Positions 48,401 through 60,240 of a stretch of 64,000 nt of DNA are shown piece after piece. Source of the stretch: Lethocerus indicus (taxonomy: Eukaryota; Arthropoda; Insecta; Hemiptera; Belostomatidae); contig JACDQD010000011.1 in assembly GCA_019843655.1 (NCBI GenBank), positions 8,846,604 to 8,910,603 on the forward strand, given 5' to 3'. The notes under the pieces were generated by a model, which was given only the letters and a program-made list of their open reading frames with translations, made no database searches and was not told the origin of the DNA. The translations under genes and the position numbers were made by a program. How positions within the stretch are numbered: position 1 is the stretch's first letter; each line of letters starts with the position of its first letter.

Positions 48401-51400
48401 TGGTAACATGGAATTTACAGAAGTTGTACATATAGATAGGATTAAAATGAATGGGGCTTACCAAGCCAATACGTTAGAAGAAATTGAACACATTTCTTCA
48501 CCTAATTGTGGACAAATTACTGAAATCAGTAATGCATTTGGACTGAAGGCCAAATCTTCTATCCTTCCATCTGTAAATGTAGCTAAACCAGTTATACAAG
48601 ATATTTTAAGTCATCCCACGGTAAATATCCAGAATGAGCAAACAAAATGTCGTGCATCGTTGAAGCCTACCTGCCCAGTCACTGAAACAAAACGAAGTCC
48701 AGAAGAAATTGCAACTGTTCCTACCATTGCCACTGGACCTCATTCTTCTTGGCTAACTGAAAACATTATGAAATCAGCCTCAAATGATTGTGAGGATCAC
48801 AATAGTCTAAATATGGAACAAACCCTTGGGATTGTAACTGACACTGGAAATTCTTTCATAGCGGAAAATAAGTCTGGCATTGAGGAAACGTTTTGTATAC
48901 AGAGTGAAAATGACCAATATATTCAAAAGACTTCAGATTCTCCAACACGCCAATTTGCAATACAACAAGGAAATATAAATCCACTACAGGGAATCCATGC
49001 TTTAAATGTTAGTGAGGAAAATAAGAGTTTAAGTATGGAACAAACATTTGCAATTGTACCTACAAATTTAAACAAAGGCAGGAATTCTCTTTCAGCAGGA
49101 AAGATAAATAATTTGGGCATTGTTGAAGCTTTAAGTATTCAGAATGAAAATGCCCAATACATCCAAAAGACTTCTGAGATTCCAACACACCAATCTGCAG
49201 TGCAAGAAGAAAATAGAAATATAGTACAGGGAGCCCATACTTTAAATTTGTGTGAGGAAAATAAGAGTTTAAGTATGGAACAAACACTTTCAATTGTGCC
49301 TACCAATATAAAAAAACCCAGGAATTCTCTTTCAGCAAGAATGATAAATAAATCAGGTATTGAGGAAACTTCATGTATACAGAATGAAAATATCCAATAT
49401 ACCCATAAAACTTCAAAGACTCCCACACACCAAACTGCAGTGCAAGAAGAAAATAGAAATCCACTACAGGGAGCCCATACTTTAAATTTGTGTGAGGAAA
49501 ATAAGAGTTTAAGTATGGAACAAACACTTTCAATTGTGCCTACCAATATAAAAAAACCCAGGAATTCTCTTTCAGCAAGAATGATAAATAAATCAGGTAT
49601 TGAGGAAACTTCATGTATACAGAATGAAAATGTCCAATATACCCATAAAACTTCAAAGACTCCCACACACCAAACTGCAGTGCAAGAAGAAAATAGAAAT
49701 CCACTACAGGGAGCCCATACTGTAAATGTTTGTGAGGAAAATAAGAGTTTAAGTATGGAACAAACACTTGCAATTGTACCTACCAATATAAACAAACCCA
49801 GGAATTCTATCAGGTATTGAGGAAACTTCATGTATACAGAATGAAAATGTCAATGTACTCTAAAAATTTCAGAGACTCCCACACACCAATCTGCAGTGCA
49901 AGAAGAAAATAGAAATATAGTACAGGGAGCCCATACTTTAAATTTGTGTGAGGAAAATAAGAGTTTAAGTATGGAACAAACACTTTCAATTGTGCCTACC
50001 CATATAAACAAACCCAGGAATTCTCTTTCAGCAAGAATGATAAATAAATCAGGTATTGAGGAAACTTCATGTATACAGAATAAAAATGTCCAATATACCC
50101 ATAAAACTTCAAAGACTCCCACACACCAAACTGCAGTGCAAGAAGAAAATAGAAATATAGTACAGGGAGCCTATGCTTTAAATTTTTGTGAGGAAAATAA
50201 GAGTTTAAGTATGGAACAAACACTTGCAATTGTACCTACCCATATAAACAAACCCAGGAATTCTCTTTCAGCAAGAATGATAAATAAATCAGGTATTGAG
50301 GAAACTTCATGTATACAGAATGAAAATGTCCAATATACCCAAAAAACTTCAGAGACTCCTACACACCAATTTGCAGTGCAAGATGAAAATAGAAATCCAC
50401 TACAGGGAGCCCATGCTTTAAATTTTTGTGAGGAAAATAAGAGTTTAAGTATGGAACAAACACTTGCAATCCCCAATGTACCCACCAATGTAAACAAACC
50501 TAGGAATTCCATTTCAGCAGGAAAGATAAATAATTTGGGTACCGTTGAAGCTTTATGTATACAGAATGAAAATAATCAATTGAGTCAAAACACATCAGTG
50601 TCTCCAATATGCCAACCTGCAGTACAGGAAGAAAATGGAAATCCATTCGAGGGAGTCCATGTTTTAAATGTTTGTGAGGAAAATAAAAGTTTAAGTATGG
50701 AACAAACACTTCCAACTGTTCCTACCAATGTAAACAAAGCCAGGAATTCTCTTTCAGCAGGAAAGATAAATAATTTGGGTATTGTTGAAGTTTTAAGTAT
50801 TCAGAATGAAAATGTCCAATGTACCCAAAAGACTTCTGAGTCTCCAACACAACAATCTACAGAGCAGGAAGGAAAGGGAATTCCACTACTGGATGTCCAT
50901 GCTTTAAATTTGTGTGAGGAAAATAAGAGTTTAAGTATGGAACAAACACTTGCAATTGTATCTACCAATGTAAACAAACTCAGCACTTCTGTTTCAAGTG
51001 AAAAGATAAATAAGACATTATGTAGTACCCCCAGTGAAAATGCACAATATGCCCCACAGACTTTGAGGTCTCTATCATGCCCATCTGCGCTTCAAGAGGC
51101 AAATAGAAATCAACTAGTTGATTGCCAAGCTTTAATTGTACATGAGGATCACAAAAGTTCAAGTACGGAACACACCTTTGAAATACCAGTCAGTAATACC
51201 GAACTGAGCTCTTCTCATTTAGTTAAAAAGATAAATAATTCAGGCATTGAGGAATCTGACAATGCTCAATTTTCAAATTCCTCCCTGTTCCGGAAGCCAA
51301 AGGAAATGAAATTCGCGATTGCCTTGTCTTACAGATATCCAAAAATAATGGGCATTTAGATATGGTTCAAGACAAAAGCATGATTAAATCTAGTATGGAA

Positions 51401-53822
51401 GAAACTTCAGGTTTCCCTATTTATGTTGTCCCAGAGGCAACACAGACATATCAAGTGCCAAATGAGTTACATGACTGTCATACATTAAATGTAACAAAGG
51501 ACAATAGAAGTTTTAGTATGGAACGAACCGTTCCATTGGTCAATAGCACTAAGTCAATTATTGAGGAAACTTCATCCTTCCAGCTGGATAATGTGCCGCA
51601 TGACCTAAAATCGTGTCAATTACCCCCAAAGAATATCTCCCAGATTTCAGAAAAAAATAGAAATCTAGAGCCTCGATCATTATCAAAACGTAAGCAAAGT
51701 TTATGTGCCAGAGAAAGAGGCCCAGATGGTGCCTTCAGTGACAAAGCATTTATTTCTTCTCTTTCAGAATGTAGTATAACGAAACGCAATAATGATATAT
51801 CACGTCCACAAGTAATGGAACAAAAGTCCAGAATCACTAAAGCTCCGGCCGCTCTCTTTCTTTCAAAAATTAGGCAGGAAACTACAGAGGTTTCTTCCAG
51901 CAACTCACAGAGTCTGAGCATAAATTGCGACGGTAATTGTCAGCTTTTTAACAAATCTGAAGAGGACAAAACCGTCTGCTTGGAGGAAACATTAAATGTT
52001 CTAACATTAAGTAGTGCCACGCCACGAGGACCTGTCGTTGACAAAGGTGAGGCACCTTCTGAAGATGAGTCTTCTGTCAAGATGGAATGCGATCTTGAAA
52101 CTGACCAGCGTCCTCAGGAGATAATATTAGTGGCGAATGAGCCACAGGATAATGAAAATATCGAATTGAATCCGAATCAAAATTTTATTGTACAGCCATC
52201 GAATGGACCGGAGGCTGTCATTCCATCTATTTCAGAACAAACCGGGACATCAATCATGTTCTCCGATGAACAAGTAAATGATCAAGTTTCGGAAACATTC
52301 CACAGCACGAACAACAACCCTTCAACTGACCATCCAAGTCCATCTGTATTGTGCAAGAGTTTATCTTCGGATATAATAGAATCATCTCATGCTGATGATC
52401 AAAATTTTGATGAGCCTACCAAACCAAGTTAGTAAATAAGTAGTTTTATATTGAATTGTGCCATATAAAAACAATAAAATAATTATTATACTACTGTTGT
52501 TTTTTTTATATGTATATTACAGTATAATAATTTAATAGCTTTATAATTAGTTTTATTTATTTATTAACTAAATTAGGTAGTATTAAACATTCATTTGTTC
52601 TATGCATTTTTCTTTTATGTTTGTGCAGAAAAGCAGAGATTGTCAAATGAGGGACTGGAAAATGAAAAAACAATCATTATGAGAGCCAACCGGTGAGTGG
52701 TAAAAATATGTTTACCTTATATCAATTTCAATATTTTATTTTAATAATAATAATAATATATTATTTATTGTAATGTATATTGAAGCCGGTGCAATTTCTC
52801 ATTTAAAATATATAGCATACTGAAGAAGTCACCTGTTCTTAAACTAGGAAATATTTTCTGTTTAGTGAATTCATGAAGAAACTAGGTTTCAAAGATACCG
52901 ATGATACAACATGGAAACACAGTTTTCTTTCCGGAGTCCTCTATCTTGTTTTGGATTTGCACCTCCATCATTTCAGCGAAGAATCGAGTATCAGAAATAT
53001 CTATTTTGAAAGAGATGAAGGAATAGATGGTAAATATATAGAAATCTATAGTATAATTATTTTAGTAATCTAATAATTAATTATCTTAAAAAACCAAAGG
53101 ATTAATTTGTTTAAAAGTCAAAATTAATTAAAGAATATTTTCTAATTAATTTCTGTTTGACCTTTTTCAGACCCAGCATCAGTATACTGTTCAAAACTAT
53201 TAACTGAGAAGTTTATTCCTGAACTGAAAACTAAATACACGAAACTGAACACTATATCAGATTTAATGTGCAATATTAGAAATGCCCTACAGACAATGGA
53301 AACATTCATTGAGAGTATTCGTTATCTCCAACATCGATATCCTATATCAATCAACGGGAACAAGTAAGTGTGGTTAATTAATCTCTTTTTAATTATTTTA
53401 TATGTCAGTTTATTTAGCTAGTTTAGTTTGATAATATATAATTTTGTTGAAATCACAAAATGAAATAAAGAAGTCGAGAAATATTTCTAATAACAGTTTA
53501 CTTTTTTTAGGCTGGAGTTTTGTGTAGTTAGTGTGAGGGAGCGTGTAATGTTCGATGTTGCAATTAATTTGGAAGACTGGAAGAGTATCTGCAGCACTGA
53601 TGTGTCAATAAAAAATCAAATTGGAAAGATTAAGTATGCATAGACTAATTTATCTTTTAGAAATTCTACTTTTTATTTATTGTTATTCTAACATTGTTTT
53701 TTCTATTCATTTGCAGCGTATCGATGGTCCGCAAAGCTTTCTCTTATATAGTTAATGAAAGGAAACGGTTTTATGAATTTGTCACCTTCCTGAATGAAAA
53801 TTGTGGCAAACTGAAACTCTAA
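45466..53822 (+). CDS. KNL1: KNL1/Spc105R kinetochore scaffold
   Basis: Outer-kinetochore scaffold of the KMN network. It recruits PP1 by its N-terminus, Bub3-Bub1 by phosphorylated MELT motifs, and Mis12 by its C-terminus. Exons: 45,466-45,486; 45,558-45,682; 46,230-46,325; 46,709-52,427; 52,629-52,692; 52,866-53,029; 53,171-53,363; 53,511-53,633; 53,717-53,822. The protein starts MDRKRSSILKPPK (SILK motif at the exon 1-2 junction), and KRRVSFAG gives the PP1-binding RVSF at about residues 39-42. MELT-like motifs follow (MDLTDT, MDLTEE, MELTEA, MEVTEA, MDITVP, MELTEN, MEFTEP, MEFTEV). An 80-residue tandem array then carries SLSMEQT. The C-terminal exons form a helical/RWD-like region beginning EFMKKLGF. 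About 2,200 residues. Exon 4 has two frame breaks: a stop near 49,818 from a 23-nt plus 1-nt loss, and a single-base shift between 51,260 and 51,357. All other junction phases agree. Human KNL1 has only scattered MELT repeats. Confidence 0.92.
48800..51190 (+). repeat. 240-bp coding tandem array in KNL1
   Basis: The MEQT codons start at 48,813, 49,035, 49,275, 49,515, 49,755, 49,971, 50,211, 50,451, 50,697 and 50,937, with a degenerate TEHT at 51,165; spacing is 240 bp for most. Each 80-residue unit reads roughly ENKSLSMEQTLAIVPTN, KPRNSLSA, INKSGIEET, CIQNENVQYT, KTPTHQ, AVQEENRNPLQGAH. The units at 49,261-49,500 and 49,501-49,740 are nearly identical, so the array is still changing in copy number. 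The antisense frames over it (Leu/Phe-rich) are shadows. Confidence 0.95.
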
Positions 53823-53824
53823 TT

Positions 53825-55160
53825 CATGGGTTCAACGTAATGTCCATTGTTCATACTACATACTGCTTATGTACTTTCCCCAATTTTGCCCTAATTTATT
53901 TAAGTTTGCCTACAGCAATAGTTTGGATTATTTATGTATAAAAAGTTATAACAGAAAAAAAGATTTATTGTTATTGTTCATTTCAGTGAATATTTTTTAA
54001 TTACCACGTACTACTTTTATAATTTTGCAATAATTTATCAAAAATTTGTGGTTGGTTACTTGTTATTATAAAAATGTAAAAACTCTATTGTTAATCAAAA
54101 AGATATATTTATGTTATTGTAACTTCATAAATAATTCATTTATTAAGATGAAAAAATATATGAGTGTTTACATGTATATAAAAAGATTTGTAAATTAGAA
54201 ATATTATTATGTATTTTAGGTGGAGATTTTATATGATTTGCTCGTTGTATATTTGCATATAGTATTTTTTTTAAATGTCTATACATATTGTAAATTATTT
54301 ATCCCATACTTTCTGCTTTTTTTCTGTAATTGTACAATAAAAATGCAATATGATTTACCTGTCAGTTTTAATATTGTTTCCATGATATTCAACCTCATCT
54401 TTCTAATACATAATTTACATTTTTACTTATTTAGATATTTTTTCTATATTTATTTGCCACTGTCTGCGGTATTTAAATATTCAAATAAATATAACAAGCC
54501 TGTGTGACACCATAGACCATGTTTTTATTAAAGCACTTGTATGTAAGTTATTTAGGGCAAGAATGAGATTACACTTTTCAAAAAAATAAATATAATCACG
54601 ATACAAATTAGTGGCAACTGGGGGACATTGGTTCTGTAATTTTGTACAAAAAATGTCTCGGTACATTAAATAAGTAAGAATTTATGAAATAACAAAAATA
54701 TTTTGTTTTCTAAGGAAAATTAATAATTTAAACATACCGATTATAAATATAACACTGTATTATAATTTTTCCTATAAAGAAATAAATTTAAAATAAAACA
54801 GCCAGATACACTAGGTATAGTCGCTAGATGTATACAAAATGACTACATGGCAGGTCTGGTTGAGTTCAACAATTTCGATAGTATTTTTTTTCTTTAATAA
54901 TTAATTTCAGTGTCAATTTACAGAGCGAAGGGTCCGAGAGAAATTGAACTTTCACGGTTAATTAGTTGGGTGAAAGCACTGCGGTTCTCGGGGCTTTTTT
55001 CTGTCATTTTCGCACTTCTCATTTCCCAAACTGAGATTTGTCTCTTAGCAATTTTCTCCACAGTAACGTTTTCTCATCCAGCTTACGGACGCGCTTGTTT
55101 AGAGAAAAACCGCGAGCTCGTCCTGTGTAGAAGAACTGTATTGAACTTATAGACAGTAAC
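53825..55160. other. KNL1 3' UTR and intergenic DNA
   Basis: AT-rich. AATAAA at 54,336-54,341 is a candidate KNL1 poly(A) signal. The frame at 54,910-55,152 has no support as a gene. Confidence 0.4.
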
Positions 55161-55592
55161 TGTATAGACATCCAACATCGCTCGCATTCAGAGATTTCAA
55201 TCAAAAGTCCTTCGCACCATCCTTAATGCTCCCCGGTATGTTTCTAACCAGACAATCCACCATGACCTCAACATACCGACAGTCGACGAAGTCGCAAAAT
55301 TCCGGTTCCTGAAGTTCCACCCCCGCCTTTCTCCTCACCCTAATCCACTCGTTCAGTCCCTTTCCTCTCTTACCCATCCATTATCCCCCCCGCGTCGGCT
55401 TAAACGCCGCTGGTCCAGAGATCTTCTTAGCCCGTAGAATTGCTATACCAAGCCATAAATTATTTCATGCTTTGTGAAAAGTGCCGTCATTTGATGGTTT
55501 CTTTTGTCAAGTCATTCAAGTGAGAAACATGCACTCAACACTTGTACACTTAATTATGTTATAATTGATTGTACAAATAAAAAAAAAATTTG
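55160..55592 (+). mobile_element. Jockey-type LINE 3' end
   Basis: One of the better-preserved 3' ends. The coding end ([20 protein letters not shown], then LSPHPNPLVQSLSSLTHP) runs to the stop after LKRRW. A ~170-bp 3' UTR follows, with TTGATTGTACAAATAAA and an A run. Confidence 0.9.
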
Positions 55593-55832
55593 CCCCTTCA
55601 CTTTACCCGAGCAAGTGTGACCGAAGTCCGTCGACGGATGGGAAGAAAGGAAAACATTGCACTTTCTCCGGTGGATGAGACGGAGAAAGTGCATTACTAT
55701 AATTTCACCGGGCCTCCGCGAGATTAGAGAAAGGTCATAATAATCTGCCGGCCAGGGACGGGGAAAGGGGTGAGGCGTAGGGAGAGACCGATTAAAAGAT
55801 CACCCTTTGGCGGAGTAGGGGCCGGGTCGGCC

Positions 55833-55838
55833 TATAAG
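55833..55838 (+). promoter_or_regulatory. TATA box of the 55.9-kb gene
   Basis: TATAAG 57 bp before the start codon, which puts the probable transcription start near 55,863 and leaves a 5' UTR of ~30 nt. Confidence 0.65.
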
Positions 55839-55894
55839 AGCCCGCTCTTCTCCATTCTCAAATCCACTCGCCGCATCAACTTCCCTCAATCGCC

Positions 55895-56653
55895 ATGCGT
55901 TCAATCGTAAGTAACGATTTGTCGAAATTATTTCTGAATTTAATCCAGGCTAAAGTTGGTCAGGCCTCCTAAAATTGTTTTCTGCGTCTGTGAAAGTTTC
56001 CCAGCGGCTGTCTCTCAACAACTGAGTTCTGAACCGATTTATTAAGTTCGCGTCACTGTTGGGGAACAGACCGGAAAATAATAGTTTGTCAATCGCCGTA
56101 AAAATATGAATCTAATCGTATCGATTTACCTTCTTAAAAATTGAGGTCTAAACTAATTTATTTCCTCTTCAACGTGGGCATCGTTCGGGGTACTTACCAC
56201 CTTATCTAGATCTATTTACCTCGTCGAGTGAAAATGCATTTGGAACCTTGAAGTGTGGTATATATCAAGGATTAGAGTTCAGATTTCAGACGGTATTCAC
56301 GTCCGCAGGTGTTCTCCTTGCTGGTGTTGGCGGCGGGATGCTGCGGGGTCTTGGAAAGGGCTTACACGGAGGGCTTCGTCCCGTCCCAGGGCGAGGGAGG
56401 CCCCGTCAGGGTGATCAAGATCACGAAGACCGTGGCCGTTCCCGTCATCGTCCCGAGGCCGTACGCGGTTCCCGTGCCGGTCGTTAAGCCCGTGGCTGTC
56501 ATAGCACTGCCGGCCAACGGCCTCCAGAAGGGCAGGTTCTACGCCGCCGCGGTCGCCAGCCCATACCGGTACGCCAACCAGCAGCAGACCCCAACTGCAG
56601 GCCAATACAGCCAGATGGGCCAATCATCGGGCTCCCACTACTCCCAGGGTTAG
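55895..56653 (+). CDS. Small secreted Pro/Val-rich protein
   Basis: Two exons: 55,895-55,906 (only MRSI) and 56,309-56,653, joined by a GT-AG intron in phase 0; 118 residues. Residues 1-22 are a signal peptide (MRSIVFSLLVLAAGCCGVLE). The mature part has a run of Val/Pro repeats (VIKITKTVAVPVIVPRPYAV, then PVPVVKPVAVIALP) and a Gln/Ser/Tyr-rich, low-complexity tail ending SHYSQG. No cysteine lies past the signal. A tiny first exon that splits the signal peptide, and PVPV-type repeats, are typical of insect cuticle and similar secreted structural proteins, but there is no chitin-binding R&R motif. A clear TATA box lies upstream. Two frames overlapping on other strands or phases are shadows. Confidence 0.75.
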
Positions 56654-56654
56654 A

Positions 56655-58600
56655 CCCGGGTGCGAACAGCCCCTAGCAGACCATGGAACACGATGTGGAC
56701 ATTCAGGAGTCGTTAGATTGATCCGCGGGTATGTCCTTAATTGCCTCCCTTCAACTAGACACAAGATACAAATAATTTTTATTTCTTTAACCCTTTCGCT
56801 ACTACGGGTGACTATAGTCACCCGCCAGAAAATGCCGCATATACACGAACGCCGCATCTCTTACAGAAATGGAGCCAAAAATCAAGGCAGATGCTACCAA
56901 CTCGATTTTTTCAGTTCGCAAACAATTGCAAGCGCTATTGCAATGTTTATTTCTTTCGACAGCGCTTTGTCATTGACCTCTGGCACTCGAATGTATAATA
57001 ATAGTTAGTCGTAATTTGAATGCGTCAGAAGATTCTAAGGCGTATAAAACCGAGAAAAATTAACGTATCGTAACCAAACTTTTTTCCAAATATGCCTGAA
57101 GTACTGACTTTTATATCAGAATATTCTGATATATTCAGACCTGCCCTAATACCACCTATCGAAAATCGCCACGAGCTTTCCGGACAACCCATTACTTTCC
57201 AAAAATTGTTCATTAAAAAAACTGTTTTCCCTGTTTTTACGTCGAAGTACATTTTTTGTGTACATTGTGTGTAAAAGCCCTTTTTAATCCCCCAATTTTC
57301 TGTTGTAAAACCGCCTTTTAAACCCGATTTTGAGGTGTAAAACAGATTTTTTTAGTTTCAAAAATGTCCCCCAATTTGTCCTATTTTTTACGTTCGATCG
57401 TTGTGGATCTGTCGAACTTATTACATCGAAATGAAACACAAAATGAAAGTGCAAAATAAAAAATATTGAGGGACATCCCGCCAATTTCCCAATTTAAAAT
57501 AAATTTTCTCCGATTTTTGTAGCCTCAATTTGTAGGTAAATTAACCTGCTGCCGGCCGCAGGATTGAAACCGAATTCTCTAATCACACCCACTTCAGATA
57601 CGTCATTTATATGTCTATGTTTTTCTCAATTTACAGCTTGTTTCAAACATTTTTCTTGATAATTTTCAGACAGTTACAACGACTCAACATGTTGCTTAAG
57701 TCAGCTCTACAGTGGAACATGGTCGCAGTTTGGACACACACACACCCCACGCCATGGAATATAGTTTCACATAACTGAACTAAAATTGCCGAAAAATCCG
57801 ACCTAGAAAATAGCTTTTTATTAACAAATCTTTGAAAGATTCGCCAGCCACTGATCACCGACGACCGCCGATCTATCGTATTTATTTATTTTAATGTAAT
57901 GTAACTGTATAATGTACAAATTCGAATTTAATTTCTAATGTAAGATCATGCAGTTAGTTTATTTATTGTAATTTTAACAGTTAAACTATAATTATTGTTA
58001 TTAGCCAACTGATCCTTTGCCTCAAATTTAATTTCCCACATTTATAGTTTGTAGATTTATTATTCGTTACTTCGTATGGTATTTATTTAGTACTAACTTC
58101 AGATGGTATTCAGCCCGCTTTCCTGCTTCAAAAACGAGCCGTCATTGTTGTTAAATATTGTTATATAAATTGTTATTATATTGTTGAATAAAAATGCGTT
58201 GTTAAAAAAATACGATATCTCTGGTATATTTCTTGAACTGTTCCAACCTGTACGTTTCCTTTACGACACATTCCATATCCACAGAGTTTCGGGGGGAAAT
58301 AAAGCAGAAGAAATACTTTGTAAAATCAGAATAATCTGCTGGAAATCATTGTTTATATATAAAAATATAATAAAATATATAAAAAAAATTTAATTGAATG
58401 GACTGCACGCTGCAAACAATTTCAAGTTCATTCTATCGTCTAGTTTGAATCAGTGAAAATTTTGCTCCCAAAATGTTCTTAAAATTTAATGTCTGAACTC
58501 ATTTATTTCCTCTTCATCTTGCCATCAGTTCCTCCTCGTTAGGAATACTTTTCCTTCTCCCTGTGCAGGTGCCTGCGTTGTCTAGTGGCTGTGGTAGAAA
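56655..58600. other. Intergenic DNA with repeat fragments
   Basis: Contains a perfect 20-bp palindrome at 56,805-56,824 just after TTAACCCTTTCGCTAC. At 57,284-57,385 is a ~90-bp segment that recurs at 58,872-58,965. No gene supported. Confidence 0.45.
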
Positions 58601-58662
58601 CTCGCAGGGGGAATACGTTTAATCCAATGGTCCAAAACGAGTTTAAAAGGAGGTTTTACCCC

Positions 58663-58808
58663 TGGTTCAAAAGGCGGGTTTACACCAAAAAATCGGGTTT
58701 AAAAAGAGGATTTCCCGCAATATCACGTTTAAAAAATGGTCTTAAAAGACAATGAGGAAGTCCGCTTTTTAAAACCGATTTTTTGGTGTAAACCCGCCTT
58801 TTGAACCA
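58663..58808. repeat. Perfect 34-bp inverted repeat
   Basis: 58,663-58,696 and 58,775-58,808 are exact reverse complements (arm core GGCGGGTTTACACC), with a 78-bp spacer. Further copies of the motif GGTGTAAAACCGCCTTTT follow in one direction to 58,930. Confidence 0.85.
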
Positions 58809-59281
58809 GTTTTTTTGTGTAAAACCGCTTTTATAGGCGATTTTCGTGGGTAAGAGCGTTTTTAATACCGATTTTTTGGTGTAAAACCGCCTTTTAAACC
58901 CGATTTTTAGGTGCAAAACCGATTTTTTAAAAGTCAAATATTCCCCCCAATTTGTCCTTTGGATACCCGATAGCGAACGACCTAAATATGTTACCGCCGG
59001 AGTGTCTCAGGATCAAAGAGTGTTTCCTACTGCTACCACGTGGCCTCTTCATCAAGTGATCGCGTTCTTCCACTTCAACGCATGCGCATTTCGAGTCTTC
59101 CGGCGGTGCTCGCCTGATCCGTTTTCTGTTAACCGGAACAAGAAGCTCGGGTCGTGGACGGCTGCGACGGAGGTCTTCCTGGGCACGAAACGGTATGGTC
59201 TAGGTCCTCCCCATGAGCGACCGAAAAATGAAAAAAGGATTCTGAAATAACTGAAATAAGATAATTTTTTGTATATTAAAA

Positions 59282-59836
59282 TTTTATTAGATCTACTCAC
59301 GTGGAACCCAGATACGCGACTCAAAAGAACAGATCTCAATCGCAAATTTGGACTGCTGAGACCTCTTTTGAAAAGGATATCAAACATTTCAATAGACAAC
59401 AAACTGACAATATACAAATCCATTTTAAAACCGACATGGACTTACGGAATTGAACTATGGGGTTCCGCCAAGAAATCCAACATCGCTCAGTCAAAAGTCC
59501 TTCTTACCATCCTTAATGCTCCCTGGTATGTTTCTAACCTAACAATCCATAATGACCTCAACATACGAACAGTCGACGAAGTCGCAAAATCACGCTTCCT
59601 AAAATTCCATTCCCGCCTCTCTCCACATCCAAATCCACTCGTTCAGTCCCTTTCCTCCTTTACTCATCCATTGTCCCCGCGTCGGCTTAAACGCCGCTAG
59701 CCTAGAGCATGTGAAAAAAGTGCCATAATTGGGTGGTCTCCTTTATCGAGACATTCACGTGAAAAGAAAACATTCAACATTTGTACCAATCACTTTATGT
59801 AGTTGATTGTACAAAAATAAAGAAGGTTAAAAAAAG
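59282..59836 (+). mobile_element. Jockey-type LINE, longest open 3' end
   Basis: An uninterrupted ~140-codon C-terminal frame: [57 protein letters not shown], ending PRRLKRR. The 3' UTR and TTGATTGTACAAAAATAAAG tail follow. A small deletion removes the bases between KSNI and QSKVL. Confidence 0.9.
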
Positions 59837-60173
59837 TATTAGATCTAAGAAATCTGAAATTCTATCTGTAATTCTGGAATCTAGTCTACCTGCGTGTTGT
59901 TATGTGCGGCCGACGACTCCGCCGAAGCGACTGTTCTCTTGAGTTAGTGTGGCCGTCCGGGAGAAATTTTTTCCTGCGAAAAAAATCGGTAAAAGGGGAA
60001 GAAAAAAGGCCGGCGCCTAATCGCGATTTGCACGCCGGATTAATATAATAATATTTCCTGTTCAAAAATTTTTCCGACCCCGAGAGAGAGGAGTGAAAAT
60101 CCCGCCGTGACCAAAGGCTCGTCTCGAATTCGCCCCATCCCCGGTCATTGTTGACCGCTTTCTACTTGCCACT

Positions 60174-60180
60174 TATAAAA
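60174..60180 (+). promoter_or_regulatory. TATA box of the 60.2-kb gene
   Basis: TATAAAA 61 bp before the start codon; the spacing resembles that of the 55.9-kb gene. Confidence 0.65.
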
Positions 60181-60240
60181 GTGCCGAACACCGACCAAGT
60201 GGACAGTATTCCCGTCCAGGAGTCCCATCCGACAGCCGAC

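Noticed and set aside
49814..49872. A 59-nt intron with CAG|GTATTG and TTTCAG borders in KNL1
   Set aside because: Splicing it out does not lead into the open downstream frame; indels relative to sister units explain the break better.
49139..50512. Antisense Leu/Phe-rich frames resembling a repeat membrane protein
   Set aside because: Mirror of the 240-bp KNL1 coding array; periodicity is explained by the sense strand.
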